37,235 bases of DNA from JBCDBD01 sp039184335. GTDB lineage: Bacteria; Bacteroidota; Bacteroidia; Flavobacteriales; Flavobacteriaceae. This document shows positions 8,129-16,418 of the stretch, in pieces; positions within the stretch are counted from its first letter, which is position 1, and every line of letters begins with the position of its first letter. The notes under the pieces were generated by a model. That model made no database searches. It had not been told where the DNA came from and was given only the letters and a program-made list of their open reading frames with translations. The stretch is from contig JBCDBD010000036.1 in assembly GCA_039184335.1 (NCBI GenBank), positions 1 through 37,235 of the forward strand. Reading direction: 5' to 3'. Made by a program: the position numbers and the translations under genes.

Positions 8129-8794
8129 TCAATTGACAAGAGCTATTTCTATTTGATGAACCTCGAGCCGTTTATCTGATGGATGGTTAATATCTCCAGT
8201 AAGAGCGAAGACAATCGGGCCCGCTTGTTTACTTTCGAACAAAAAGCCAAGATGTGCCCTTTGGTCTTTATCTGTCGCTAACACAAATACTTGGTCGCCT
8301 AGGCCCACCAATACCTTTTTTGGCTTATTGCCGACACTATACTTTTTTGAAGTGGCCATCGTAAAACGGTAGACCTTATTACGTTGCACATTGAACTGTA
8401 CTTTAGCGGCTATGGGGTAGGTGTCCACACATGAAGTGCAAAGCTCGTTCGGGGTCTTAAATATAAAGGCCTCTTTGTGAAAATAGCCATTGAAAGCAAT
8501 TTGCAATCCTTGGATATACGGTTTTATCGGAGTGATTTTCCAATGTTTTGAACTCGGCAATTTGTGCAGTGTAGAGGTCAGTACCATGGCCTTACTTTGT
8601 GGCTTTTTCAAGCCTTTTACCCATTTTTTGTCGTCTAAACTTCGATATACGTCAACCGGAACCTTGATGGCTTGAAGTTTCATTTTGCGATCAAAACCGA
8701 CATCCGTCTTGAACTTGGTATTTATTTTTGGTGATACCTGCCCTATAAGTATGGTAGCCATTATTAAAAATAAGGTGACTGTTGCATGTTTCAT
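8129..8794 (-). CDS. Exported protein of unknown function (221 aa)
   Basis: From the ATG at 8794 the protein starts MKHATVTLFLIMATILIGQ, a normal signal peptide. A longer frame from 8836 would overlap the previous gene and place polar residues in front, so I reject that start. The mature part is beta-rich (for example IQGLQIAFNGYFHKEAFIF and KVLVGLGDQVFVLATDKD) and contains a CxxC pair (ELCTSCVDTYP) that could form a disulfide. I do not recognise the family. It is the last gene of the six-gene minus-strand operon and lies 13 bases after its predecessor. Confidence 0.65.
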   Translation of the reverse strand: MKHATVTLFLIMATILIGQVSPKINTKFKTDVGFDRKMKLQAIKVPVDVYRSLDDKKWVKGLKKPQSKAMVLTSTLHKLPSSKHWKITPIKPYIQGLQIAFNGYFHKEAFIFKTPNELCTSCVDTYPIAAKVQFNVQRNKVYRFTMATSKKYSVGNKPKKVLVGLGDQVFVLATDKDQRAHLGFLFESKQAGPIVFALTGDINHPSDKRLEVHQIEIALVN

Positions 8795-8807
8795 AATGGT
8801 AGTGTCA

Positions 8808-10112
8808 TCATTTACAATCTTCCATAAAATCTTCAACGCCCATCAAACGGCCCATTTGGCAATGCAAATGATTCATCTGATCGGACATATCTTCTACTTT
8901 CTCCTGACAAACTTTCAAGGCCTGTTTTTCAGCTTCACATCCTCCCCGGCAGTCCAATCTCCGCTGATTGAGCTCTTCGCATTCTTCCTGTTGCTCCAAG
9001 CTCTGCATGGTCAACAAGTCGATTTGCTCTTGAACATCCAATCGTCTTCTCGCAAAATCAGATCCTTCCCGTCCCGATCCGGCACTGCCAGGTGCCCCGA
9101 ACACATCGCCCTGGAACTTCATTTGTAGTTGGGTGATTTTTTTTCCAATCCGGTTTTGGCAGGCCTCATCATCACCGCAACGTTTGGCCTCCTCCATCAA
9201 CTGGTTAAAGGAAGTCTGAAAATCGTCGATATCGCGCAACATCTCCTCGGATTCTTCTTTAGTCATTCCGCTGGCATCGGGTACTAGGATATCATGACTC
9301 AAGGTCATTCTTTTATACTCCGATGCGTCAAAGGTTCGGGATTTTTTTTCAACACCTTTCAATTCAGCCTGCAAAAGTCCTTTAGAGCTCTCATATTCCG
9401 TGTGTACGGCCAATCGGTTGCAGTTCCGGTAGGCAAAGTCCTTGAAGATTCCCACAAAGAGCCCGACCATGGGCACGCTGGTCTTGATAGTGCCTATGCT
9501 CGGGTTTTCGGCAAAATGTACCGTGAATTTGTCGGCCCTCCTACCGGGTTGGGGGATATCAACGGCATAGGCCCGGGTCTTCCACCGAACACTGCTTGGT
9601 TTTCTGGCCGGTACTGCCCTTAATTCGAGGCTTTCGTTATAAAACCGTTGCAGGCCAAAAAACTGCTCCAGAGCCCGATCCCCAGCGGTGAGGTTGGTGG
9701 CCAGTTCCAAAGCTCTTTTTTGATCGTTGGCAATATCATATACGTAAAGCACAATTTTGCCATTGGGCATCATGATGGCGGCATCAAGACGATTGTCACC
9801 ACTGTACATACGTTTAAAGTTGTTAAGGAGAAAACCCTTGTGAAAAAAAAGGGAGCCGTCGGTGGTGTTTACAAAATAATCTCCTCTAAGTTGTCCAACC
9901 TCATCAGGGATTTCATAGTTGATGTGGGATTCAATGCGATAGTTGAATCGAAAATTTCCGTTGATGTCATTAGGATTTGCCCGTATTTCAGTGGCATTGG
10001 CCAAAGGACCGATACATTGGGCCTTCATACCAAAGCATAAAAGCATAATAATGAATACCATTGGTGTCGCAAATTGTAGTTTGACCATTTTTATAAGGTT
10101 TTTTGAATACAT
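8808..10112 (-). CDS. Exported protein with Cys-rich coiled-coil C terminus (434 aa)
   Basis: The N terminus carries an export signal (MVFIIMLLCFGMKAQ). The start could be Met1 at 10112 or Met9 at 10088; either gives a signal peptide. Residues about 30-280 look like a globular beta-rich domain (GDYFVNTTDGSLFFHKGF and AAIMMPNGKIVLYVYD). After about residue 290 the protein becomes helical and acidic, with TKEESEEMLRDIDDFQTSF, a spacer GAPGSAGSGREGSD, and a long coiled coil containing several Cys residues (EECEELNQRRLDCRGGCEAE) that may be disulfide-linked in the periplasm. I do not recognise the family. It sits mid-operon between two other exported proteins. Base composition is somewhat richer in G+C than the flanks. 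Confidence 0.65.
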   Translation of the reverse strand: MYSKNLIKMVKLQFATPMVFIIMLLCFGMKAQCIGPLANATEIRANPNDINGNFRFNYRIESHINYEIPDEVGQLRGDYFVNTTDGSLFFHKGFLLNNFKRMYSGDNRLDAAIMMPNGKIVLYVYDIANDQKRALELATNLTAGDRALEQFFGLQRFYNESLELRAVPARKPSSVRWKTRAYAVDIPQPGRRADKFTVHFAENPSIGTIKTSVPMVGLFVGIFKDFAYRNCNRLAVHTEYESSKGLLQAELKGVEKKSRTFDASEYKRMTLSHDILVPDASGMTKEESEEMLRDIDDFQTSFNQLMEEAKRCGDDEACQNRIGKKITQLQMKFQGDVFGAPGSAGSGREGSDFARRRLDVQEQIDLLTMQSLEQQEECEELNQRRLDCRGGCEAEKQALKVCQEKVEDMSDQMNHLHCQMGRLMGVEDFMEDCK

Positions 10113-10188
10113 TTCTTTATTTTATCGCCAATTCGACCAATCTGGCTTGTATCATTTTCTTCCTTTTCTCTTTTCTACAAAGGCTCCA

Positions 10189-10707
10189 TTACAGTTTACT
10201 AAGAATGGAATTGGATGCATCTGCATCTTTCTTGGAGATTTGGCCATTCTCATCCTCGGCCTGCGCCACTCTTTCATCTCGTAGTTGAACCAACTCATGA
10301 TATAACCGCCTGTTGGCTTCCTGAATCTCCTTGGAACTATATTTAGCCAACTTACAGCTCAAAAGTTCATAGCTTTCCATGATCACTAAAAAGCGTAATA
10401 GTCGCTGCTGTTTTACAGATAATGCTGTAAAGCGCTTTCCTGAAGGGGAATATCCAATCTTGATGGATTTCGTATCTGCTTTTTGTGCTTCTTTTTTCGC
10501 CCATTGCTGCACCTTCTGTGGGCTTTTGGCCCATATGGCTTGATACTTATCCTTGACGGATCTGTCCAGCGTTTTTTGCACTTTAAAAGCATATGCTGTT
10601 TTGGCGGCATTTCCTAGTTTATCGCGATATGCCAAAGCCATCTGTGCTGCACTTTGGGCGCAAATACCAAGAAGAAAGAAGCCTATCAAAATGTAATTTT
10701 TCATCAT
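10189..10707 (-). CDS. Exported helical protein, unknown function (172 aa)
   Basis: A clear signal peptide (ILIGFFLLGICAQSAAQ) is followed by an alpha-helical, basic mature region, for example VKDKYQAIWAKSPQKVQQW and SSKEIQEANRRLYHELVQL. There are two adjacent start codons (ATGATG). The first overlaps the TAA stop of the upstream OmpA-family gene by one base (TAATG), so translation is probably coupled to it. No catalytic or binding motif is seen. Its coupling to an OmpA-family peptidoglycan-binding protein suggests a periplasmic partner role, which is inference only. Confidence 0.65.
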   Translation of the reverse strand: MMKNYILIGFFLLGICAQSAAQMALAYRDKLGNAAKTAYAFKVQKTLDRSVKDKYQAIWAKSPQKVQQWAKKEAQKADTKSIKIGYSPSGKRFTALSVKQQRLLRFLVIMESYELLSCKLAKYSSKEIQEANRRLYHELVQLRDERVAQAEDENGQISKKDADASNSILSKL

Positions 10708-12056
10708 TACAGTTTTACAAATTCAACTCTTCTGTTCTTTGCTTTCCCTTCTGGGGAAGTGTTGTCTGCCACGGGCTCGCCTTCGCCTTTGCCCTCGGTC
10801 TTGAGTTGGGAAGCATCCACACCAAATTCAGTAGTGAGTGCCATTTTGACTGCATCGGAACGTTGTTGGGACAGTGCCAGGTTGTTTTCCTCACCGCCAT
10901 CGCCATCGGTATGGCCAATGATGTTTACCGAGATATTATTTTCCGTGATGACCGTAGCTATTTTTTTAAGTACCCCATACGATTCCGGTTGGATGGAAGC
11001 GGAACCCGAGCTAAACGTGATGCCATAAGTGACCAGTTTCCCTTCGTTGAGCAACTTGCTACGTGTATCGGCCTTGCCAATGGCATATCGGATGTTGCTT
11101 AAAAAATAGTAGTTGTCATCATCGGAGATTTCAGAGAAAAAACGCATGCTCTTCAGCAATTTCGCATCTTCAAACGCTCTTGGGATGTCAAAAACTTTAT
11201 CCTCATCCAAATACACCCTGAGCCGTTTTCCTTGTTTCCAGACCGCAACATGCATTACTTTTCCCCGCCCGCTGTTGTCTCGGGAAAATTGGGTGGCCTT
11301 CTTTTCACTTTGCAGGTTCAGTTGATGGTCTGGCACATACTTTTTGAACGATATCTTACCACCGCCGCTTATTCCCCCTTCCATCCTAAAGGTCACCCCA
11401 TTTTTACCGGGACGCCATTGGTTCATATCGTAGTTGGGGTTTTCAAGGTCAGAGAAGTTCACCAGCAGGAAGCGGAGAAATATGTATCTGCTCACGTCGA
11501 AGTCAAAAATGACATCATACTCCAACGTAAAGTTCTCCGGAAAGTCGGTAATGAACTCCGGGACAAAAGCACCCTTGCCTTTACCTATTTTCATCCATTT
11601 TCCTTCCATAGTAGATAAGGTGACTACCTCAGCACTGTTAGAGGTGTTCCATCGTGCAGGCAGATCCCCAACTTCATCCTCAGAAAAATCTTCAAAGGCG
11701 ATAATGTTCTCACCTGCCTCAAAGTCAAATTTGGAGTAGGCAGAAAAGTTTGGGATGGATTCGTCCACCACTATATCTTCATTGTACCCTTCATATGATT
11801 CGGAGGCAGTATTATTTTCAACGGTGACCGCTCCACCCTCCTTCCCTTTCTTTTTCTTTCCTACCTTGCTCGGGGCTTCAAGAATGGTATCCATGGCCTG
11901 TTCTGTTTTTTCGGCTGTCTTTTCTTCTGCCTTTCGATACACGGTCTCTTCAGCAGCTTGTTCGGCACGTTTCTTCAATTTTTTCCAAAACTGTGCTTCC
12001 GCTGGTTGTACAAGCAATAAAAAGGGGCAAAAAGCTAATATTCGTATCAATTTCAT
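10707..12056 (-). CDS. OmpA-family peptidoglycan-binding protein with jelly-roll-like middle
   Basis: The 449-residue protein begins with a signal peptide (MKLIRILAFCPFLLLVQPAEAQ). Next comes a charged helical stretch (FWKKLKKRAEQAAEE) with Lys/Gly linkers, then a central beta domain (about residues 120-330) that resembles a concanavalin/LamG-like sandwich (NFTLEYDVIFDF and RLRVYLDEDKVFDIP). The C-terminal 105 residues are an OmpA/MotB domain: GITFSSGSASIQPES, NIIGHTDGDGGEENNLALS, QRSDAVK and the final GKAKNRRVEFVKL, with the peptidoglycan-contacting Asp and Arg positions present. There is no barrel, so it is a periplasmic or outer-membrane-attached cell-wall binder. The gene is followed directly by the coupled 172-residue protein. 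Domain assignment at the C terminus is firm. Confidence 0.85.
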   Translation of the reverse strand: MKLIRILAFCPFLLLVQPAEAQFWKKLKKRAEQAAEETVYRKAEEKTAEKTEQAMDTILEAPSKVGKKKKGKEGGAVTVENNTASESYEGYNEDIVVDESIPNFSAYSKFDFEAGENIIAFEDFSEDEVGDLPARWNTSNSAEVVTLSTMEGKWMKIGKGKGAFVPEFITDFPENFTLEYDVIFDFDVSRYIFLRFLLVNFSDLENPNYDMNQWRPGKNGVTFRMEGGISGGGKISFKKYVPDHQLNLQSEKKATQFSRDNSGRGKVMHVAVWKQGKRLRVYLDEDKVFDIPRAFEDAKLLKSMRFFSEISDDDNYYFLSNIRYAIGKADTRSKLLNEGKLVTYGITFSSGSASIQPESYGVLKKIATVITENNISVNIIGHTDGDGGEENNLALSQQRSDAVKMALTTEFGVDASQLKTEGKGEGEPVADNTSPEGKAKNRRVEFVKL

Positions 12057-12062
12057 TGTGTT

Positions 12063-12863
12063 TTATTTTAAAGGTTTGTAGTCTATCGTAGTGGTCTGAT
12101 AAGTCCCCAGTTCGTCAGTGGAAAAGTCTAGCTGGGCAATCCTGCCATATTCGTCACGCTTTGTGGTGATAAAAATATTTTGGTCATTATACACCAATAG
12201 GTCTACCTGGTAATTTCCCAATACGTACCATGCCAATTGCGATCCCCCCATGGTCTGGGAGACTATGGACAGCGGCAGTCGGTCCCTGACATAGTAGAGC
12301 ACCCCTGGTTTGACCTCTTTGTCACTATGAACGGCAAACACCTCATACCCCTTGATCCTATGGGCCAGCACGTCATCACCTTCAAACACAAAGTTTTGCC
12401 AGGTGCCTTTGTAATCAATATTGTAGGTATTGGTCGGGGCGCTGTACTGTACTCCGACGGACTCTTCACCTTCGCCTTGGTCAAATCGGATTTTCTCCAA
12501 GAAAACTCCGTCATACTCGAACCGATATTCTTGTCGAGGAAAGGAACTGTCACCTATAGGGGTCTCGATAAGGGTCGCCATTTGTCCATCTTCATTATAG
12601 AAAATTCTGGTATCAAATCTGTTCTCCTTTCCAGTATGGCCACCCACCTTAGAGGTAATACGTGTTATTCGCTTGGCCCAATCGTATTCAAGGCGTATGG
12701 TATCTTTGACATTATGGTTGGGATTGCTGCAGACAATGGTCCCTGGCAGGTAATCTTTCGTTAGATGATGTTGTGCACTTATGGCCTGCGCTGCAAGAAA
12801 CGACACGATTACCAATAACAGGGAAATGCTACTTTCAAAAGTTTTTCTTATATGTATGAACAT
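12063..12863 (-). CDS. Exported YD-repeat-like protein, unknown function (266 aa)
   Basis: I place the start at the ATG at 12863, which gives MFIHIRKTFESSISLLLVIV and a signal peptide ending AISAQ. The longer frame from 12944 adds a second unrelated hydrophobic stretch. The mature protein has repeating beta motifs reminiscent of YD/RHS-type strands: RFDTRIFYNEDGQMATLIE, QEYRFEYDGVFLEKIRFD and TTKRDEYGRIAQLDFSTD. Such short secreted proteins are common in Flavobacteriaceae and have no assigned function. The stop codon lies six bases before the start of the OmpA-family gene, so the two are co-transcribed. Confidence 0.65.
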   Translation of the reverse strand: MFIHIRKTFESSISLLLVIVSFLAAQAISAQHHLTKDYLPGTIVCSNPNHNVKDTIRLEYDWAKRITRITSKVGGHTGKENRFDTRIFYNEDGQMATLIETPIGDSSFPRQEYRFEYDGVFLEKIRFDQGEGEESVGVQYSAPTNTYNIDYKGTWQNFVFEGDDVLAHRIKGYEVFAVHSDKEVKPGVLYYVRDRLPLSIVSQTMGGSQLAWYVLGNYQVDLLVYNDQNIFITTKRDEYGRIAQLDFSTDELGTYQTTTIDYKPLK

Positions 12864-13018
12864 TTTATCCAAAGTTGTTTGTGGTTTCATCAAATTGATG
12901 TGCAATGCGAAAACCATGAAAATTGAGATGATGATTGCTTTCACGATATTTTGTTAAGAATAGATGGTAAAAAAGCTCCAAATTAATTTCATATCTGCCC
13001 TTAACATTATATGCCCCA

Positions 13019-13819
13019 TTATAACTCAATGGTTTGGTATGTAATTTCTGTCCGCAGGAAAACTGATCCAAAGGCACTTACTTCAATCCCTGTGATCAGT
13101 CCATCTTCATCGACCAGCGTATTTACCTCATCCATACCACTAGAACCGAATGAAAAGGCATTTATTTGCTTTGTGCTCAGCAAATACAGCCCAACGGAAA
13201 CATTAAAGTTTAACAATGGCAATATGATACCAAGGGCCACCTGGTTATCGACCCCCTTAAACAAACCAGGATTGGTGGCACCGTGTACAATATCCCAAAC
13301 GGACAGGTCGGAAGCGGTATAAGAGACCAAGTTGTTTTCATCATCAAATTGATATACTTGGGAACCGCCATCGGAAATGGTATAGGTATTGGTAGCTGCA
13401 TCAAACTCCACAGGAAGAATGTTGAAAAAACTGCTATCATCCACTTGGGATTGTATCGTAGTCAAAACACTTTCTTCGTAACTAAAGTTAAATGTGGTCG
13501 AGAAGGGAGAAGGATCTATTTCATTCAGCGAAATTGTGCTTATAAGTCCTGTGTCTTGGTTGTAGTTGATGGATATGGTGGACTGTAGCACACCTGTTTC
13601 AGTGCTGACATCAATAGACACTGGTCTATTTTCAGTATCATATCGTACTTCCAAACCGACCACTAGTTGAATATCGCTGTTGGTTACCGTTATGTTGGAT
13701 GGCAGTTGAAGCGTATTAACTTCCTCCTCCATATCCATTACAGCTCCATCATCGTCATTTGAACAAGCCACAAGGGATAAAAAAAGAACTGCTAGTAAAA
13801 GACTTAATATATTTTTCAT
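13019..13819 (-). CDS. Lipoprotein with YD-like beta repeats, unknown function
   Basis: A lipoprotein signal is clear (LFLSLVACSNDDD, Cys19), with an acidic stretch after the Cys as in many flavobacterial surface lipoproteins. The mature region carries beta motifs resembling the next gene downstream: VRYDTENRPVSIDVSTETG, QDTGLISTISLNE and DEDGLITGIEVSAFGS, so the two may be distant paralogues. There is no catalytic signature. The gene starts 19 bases after the ricin-type lectin gene ends and belongs to the same minus-strand operon. Likely location is the outer membrane, facing the periplasm or the surface. Confidence 0.7.
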   Translation of the reverse strand: MKNILSLLLAVLFLSLVACSNDDDGAVMDMEEEVNTLQLPSNITVTNSDIQLVVGLEVRYDTENRPVSIDVSTETGVLQSTISINYNQDTGLISTISLNEIDPSPFSTTFNFSYEESVLTTIQSQVDDSSFFNILPVEFDAATNTYTISDGGSQVYQFDDENNLVSYTASDLSVWDIVHGATNPGLFKGVDNQVALGIILPLLNFNVSVGLYLLSTKQINAFSFGSSGMDEVNTLVDEDGLITGIEVSAFGSVFLRTEITYQTIEL

Positions 13820-13838
13820 GATATTTCTTTAGAATTAA

Positions 13839-14819
13839 TTATTCTCTTATGTAGGTGAAAGCCGGTGAAAAAGAACTCCCTACCTCGCAGGTTCTGAGCG
13901 CGGCATTGATTCTTATGGTGCAGATCAATCTGAGCGCATCTTCCTTGGTCTGGGTTGTAAACAAATTTTTGGTACCGGCATAAACATTCCAGGTTCTGGA
14001 AGCTTTTCGAATGTGCAAATCGAAAAGATTGAATCGTTCACATTTTTCTCCTCTGGCTCCATATTGGGGCAATTGTCCTCCCCTACCCGGAATTATGACA
14101 TTCCCCACTTTACAAAAGCCATCAATATTGTATTGATCGATCATGATACTTTTCATCTTTTCCACATCCACTCTCCGTTCCCCTTTAAAAATTCTTGCGG
14201 GCAATCCATCCCTGGTTCGATATTCAAGGGCATACTCCCCTGCATCACTGACTACCCTATAACTGGTACCACTCCTCAAATAATTGCATTCTGGCCTTGC
14301 TGTACATTCATCTGGAGGAATGAAACTTGGATCTGATGGTACAAATTTCCAGCGCTGTGCATTGCCCCGGTTGAGGGCATAGGTCCAGACCGGGGTACCA
14401 TCCTTATTTTGGCCACCCTTGACGTCTAAATAATGTCCCAGTTTAGATTGGAGGTAAAAATAGCCTTGGCCTGCATTTACTTTTTTCCATTTTTGGGCAT
14501 TACCCCGATTTTTGGCATAGGTCCAAATAGGTGTCCTGATATCACAGCTCCCACCCTTCACGTCAAGCACATAAGCTGAAGCTTCAGACTTTAGATAGAA
14601 ATATTCACCATCACCAGAATATTCAACTTTCCAGTGCTGGGTTCTTCTTCCCCTGTAGTACTTCTTTATCTTGATTTCCTTTCTGATGCCATTGTTGTTA
14701 CCTTCAGGGGTCAGCACCAAATTGTTGTTAAGGGCACTTTGAATGATAAAGGTGTCTTGGGCAAAAGCTATAGAAAAACAAAAAAAAGCAACTGCTATAA
14801 TTCTGATCTCTTTTTTCAT
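13839..14819 (-). CDS. Secreted ricin-type beta-trefoil lectin protein
   Basis: A signal peptide (IIAVAFFCFSIAFAQ) precedes a beta-trefoil lectin domain (about residues 22-165) of the RicinB_lectin_2 kind. The three QxW signatures are QHW, QKW and QRW, each at the end of a repeat. The repeats GSCDIRTPIWTYAKNRGNAQKW and GQNKDGTPVWTYALNRGNAQRW are nearly the same. The C-terminal half (about 170-326) is not recognised; it contains several Cys residues (DECTARPECNYL, LICTIRINAALRTCEVG) that may form disulfides. The lectin suggests binding to a glycan outside the cytoplasm. It is the first gene of the six-gene minus operon, and a pair of 21-bp-spaced repeats lies 158 bases upstream. Confidence 0.82.
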   Translation of the reverse strand: MKKEIRIIAVAFFCFSIAFAQDTFIIQSALNNNLVLTPEGNNNGIRKEIKIKKYYRGRRTQHWKVEYSGDGEYFYLKSEASAYVLDVKGGSCDIRTPIWTYAKNRGNAQKWKKVNAGQGYFYLQSKLGHYLDVKGGQNKDGTPVWTYALNRGNAQRWKFVPSDPSFIPPDECTARPECNYLRSGTSYRVVSDAGEYALEYRTRDGLPARIFKGERRVDVEKMKSIMIDQYNIDGFCKVGNVIIPGRGGQLPQYGARGEKCERFNLFDLHIRKASRTWNVYAGTKNLFTTQTKEDALRLICTIRINAALRTCEVGSSFSPAFTYIRE

Positions 14820-15129
14820 CGGTCTAAATTTTTAGTTCTCCCATTTATGTGTTTCTTCAAAAAAGGTTAACACCAGTCTTGATTTTTTTAGAAAACGAGC
14901 CATCCCCATGATGTTATGAGCCCCCAGCACTATGATATTCGAAAACTAGACCGTATTGCCACAATGTGCTACAAACTATGTAACAACTCTTGAGAGATAT
15001 GTAACACAGCGTGGGAATTCAATGTGATTACAAATTTTTCTTACATGACAGTACCGAATTATATCTAAATATTGTGCAATGGGAATTTCTATCTTTATCA
15101 TGTTAACTTTTTTAAAGGGTAAACCATTA
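14820..15129. other. 310-bp divergent intergenic region with operator-like repeats
   Basis: This region separates the lectin operon (minus) from the sigma-factor operon (plus). It must hold both promoters, but I cannot place a confident -33/-7 pair for either. The clear signal is the repeat pair at 14977-15006. The frame upstream of 15130 (from 15079) gives a hydrophobic tail atypical of sigma factors and is treated as leader. Confidence 0.6.
14977..15006 (+). promoter_or_regulatory. Direct repeat TATGTAACA x2, 21-bp spacing (site A)
   Basis: TATGTAACA occurs exactly at 14977-14985 and again at 14998-15006, start-to-start 21 bp, two turns of the helix. Sites B and C in this window have the same layout. 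Tandem half-sites at 21 bp suit AraC-family proteins, and an AraC-type HTCS is encoded nearby. The pair lies 158 bases upstream of the lectin gene and 124 bases upstream of the sigma gene. Confidence 0.6.
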
Positions 15130-15678
15130 ATGACAGACACCGTAATCGATGCCCTTAAAAAAGGGGATGAGAACACTTTTAAAAAGATATATCTAGACCA
15201 TAGGGCTACTTTTGTCGGATTTGGTAGGCAATATGGACTTGCGGATACGGTGCTGTTAGATATTTACCAAGATGCCTATATCGTGTTCTTCGAGAATATC
15301 AGAAAAGGAAAGCTTACAAAAATGACCAGTAGTATCGGAACATATCTTATTGCTATTGGCAAGTACATGATCTTTGACCACTTGAGAACATCTGAAAAAA
15401 TGGTACCCTCAGAGAAAATACTATCGCTGGCCAAAGAAGAGGCCGAAGACCTTTCGCTGGACTTTGAAAAAGAAACCCTGAACGAAAGACAGTTGCTTTT
15501 AAAAAAACAATTTCAGCACCTAGGCAAAAAATGTCAAGAACTGTTGACACTTTTCTATTATGATGGCTTGACCATTGATGAGATTGTGGCCAGTACGGAT
15601 TACAGCAACCAAAATGTGGTAAAAAGCCAGAAAAGCAGATGCTTGAAAAGTTTAAGGGAAGTCATTAAGCAATTGTAG
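15130..15678 (+). CDS. ECF-type sigma-70 factor
   Basis: From the ATG at 15130 the protein is 182 residues, the usual size of an ECF sigma factor. Region 2 is seen as ALKKGDENTFKKIYLDHRAT, then DIYQDAYIVFFENIRKGKL, then SIGTYLIAIGKYMIFDHLR. Region 4 is seen as CQELLTLFYYDGLTIDEIV and YSNQNVVKSQKSRCLKSLRE (the promoter-recognition helix). The longer frame from 15079 adds a hydrophobic stretch not found in this family. The next gene, eight bases on, codes for a membrane TPR protein with an anti-sigma-like N terminus, so the two are probably a regulator pair. Target promoters are not known. Confidence 0.87.
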   Translation: MTDTVIDALKKGDENTFKKIYLDHRATFVGFGRQYGLADTVLLDIYQDAYIVFFENIRKGKLTKMTSSIGTYLIAIGKYMIFDHLRTSEKMVPSEKILSLAKEEAEDLSLDFEKETLNERQLLLKKQFQHLGKKCQELLTLFYYDGLTIDEIVASTDYSNQNVVKSQKSRCLKSLREVIKQL

Positions 15679-15686
15679 AAGAAACT

Positions 15687-16418
15687 ATGAAGCATACCCA
15701 CTTAATAGAAAAATATTTTACCAGTAGTTTGACCAAGACCGAAGAAAAACTACTTCAAGAACTATTGTCATCCAATGATTCCTTTGCAGAGGAATTCAAC
15801 TTTCAAAGAGATGTACAGAAGGCCATTGCTTCAAACCGACATCATGCTTTAAAAGCAAAGCTGGAAGGATATGAAAGGGATTTTCCTTATGAAGCACAGC
15901 ACACTTGGAAAAGAAGGTATTGGCCGGCTATTGCGATTGCAGCCAGTGTGATCTTGCTATTTGGGTTGGGGTGGATTTTAGGGCTTATGAATACAACGGA
16001 TTACGGGGCACTTTATAAAGAAAGGTTCTCTCCATATCCCAATACCTTCTTTTCGATTACACGATCAGATTCGGATGATACCCTAGAGCGAAAGGCCTTT
16101 GTTGCTTATGAAACCAAAGACTATGAAAGGGCCATAACACTGTTTGAAGATTTGACCATAGAGAAAAATACAAGTTACCATAAATTTTACCTATCGCAAT
16201 CCTATTTAGGTGCCAATCGTACCGAAGAGGCAGTTTCTATTTTAGAAGAGCTGCTATCGGAAAGCCAAGAGTTAAAAGCCGAAAGCCTTTGGTATTTAGG
16301 ATTGGCCTATATTCGTATAAAGGATAAGGAAAGGGCCAAGGGCTATTTACAACAGCTTTGCGAATTGGGTACCTATAAAAAGAAAGAGGCCCAGTTGTTG
16401 GTAAAACTTTTAGATTAA
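15687..16418 (+). CDS. Membrane TPR protein, probable anti-sigma partner
   Basis: The 243-residue protein has a cytoplasmic N-terminal part (LIEKYFTSSLTKTEEKLLQE, about 1-72) like the anti-sigma-type N termini that follow ECF genes in Bacteroidota. One transmembrane helix follows (YWPAIAIAASVILLFGLGWI, about 76-100). The periplasmic part has tetratricopeptide helices (LERKAFVAYETKDYERAITLF, then the repeats after it). The layout N-in/C-out would let a periplasmic protein contact inform the sigma factor. It lacks the zinc-binding motif of ZAS anti-sigmas. Its stop codon overlaps the stop of the convergent CHAT gene (16415-16418). Anti-sigma function is inferred from position and topology. Confidence 0.72.
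   Translation: MKHTHLIEKYFTSSLTKTEEKLLQELLSSNDSFAEEFNFQRDVQKAIASNRHHALKAKLEGYERDFPYEAQHTWKRRYWPAIAIAASVILLFGLGWILGLMNTTDYGALYKERFSPYPNTFFSITRSDSDDTLERKAFVAYETKDYERAITLFEDLTIEKNTSYHKFYLSQSYLGANRTEEAVSILEELLSESQELKAESLWYLGLAYIRIKDKERAKGYLQQLCELGTYKKKEAQLLVKLLD

Noticed and set aside
8685..9128. 147-codon plus-strand frame
   Set aside because: It is antisense to two exported-protein genes with signal peptides and shows no independent support.
10593..11102. 169-codon plus-strand frame
   Set aside because: It is antisense to the conserved OmpA domain and to the start of the next gene; the OmpA motifs decide the coding strand.
12237..12764. 175-codon plus-strand frame
   Set aside because: It lies fully antisense to the exported YD-like protein gene, which has a signal peptide and operon context; the antisense product has no protein-like pattern.
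15079..15129. Upstream start for the ECF sigma factor
   Set aside because: It would add a hydrophobic N-terminal stretch not found in ECF sigma factors; the ATG at 15130 gives the normal length.
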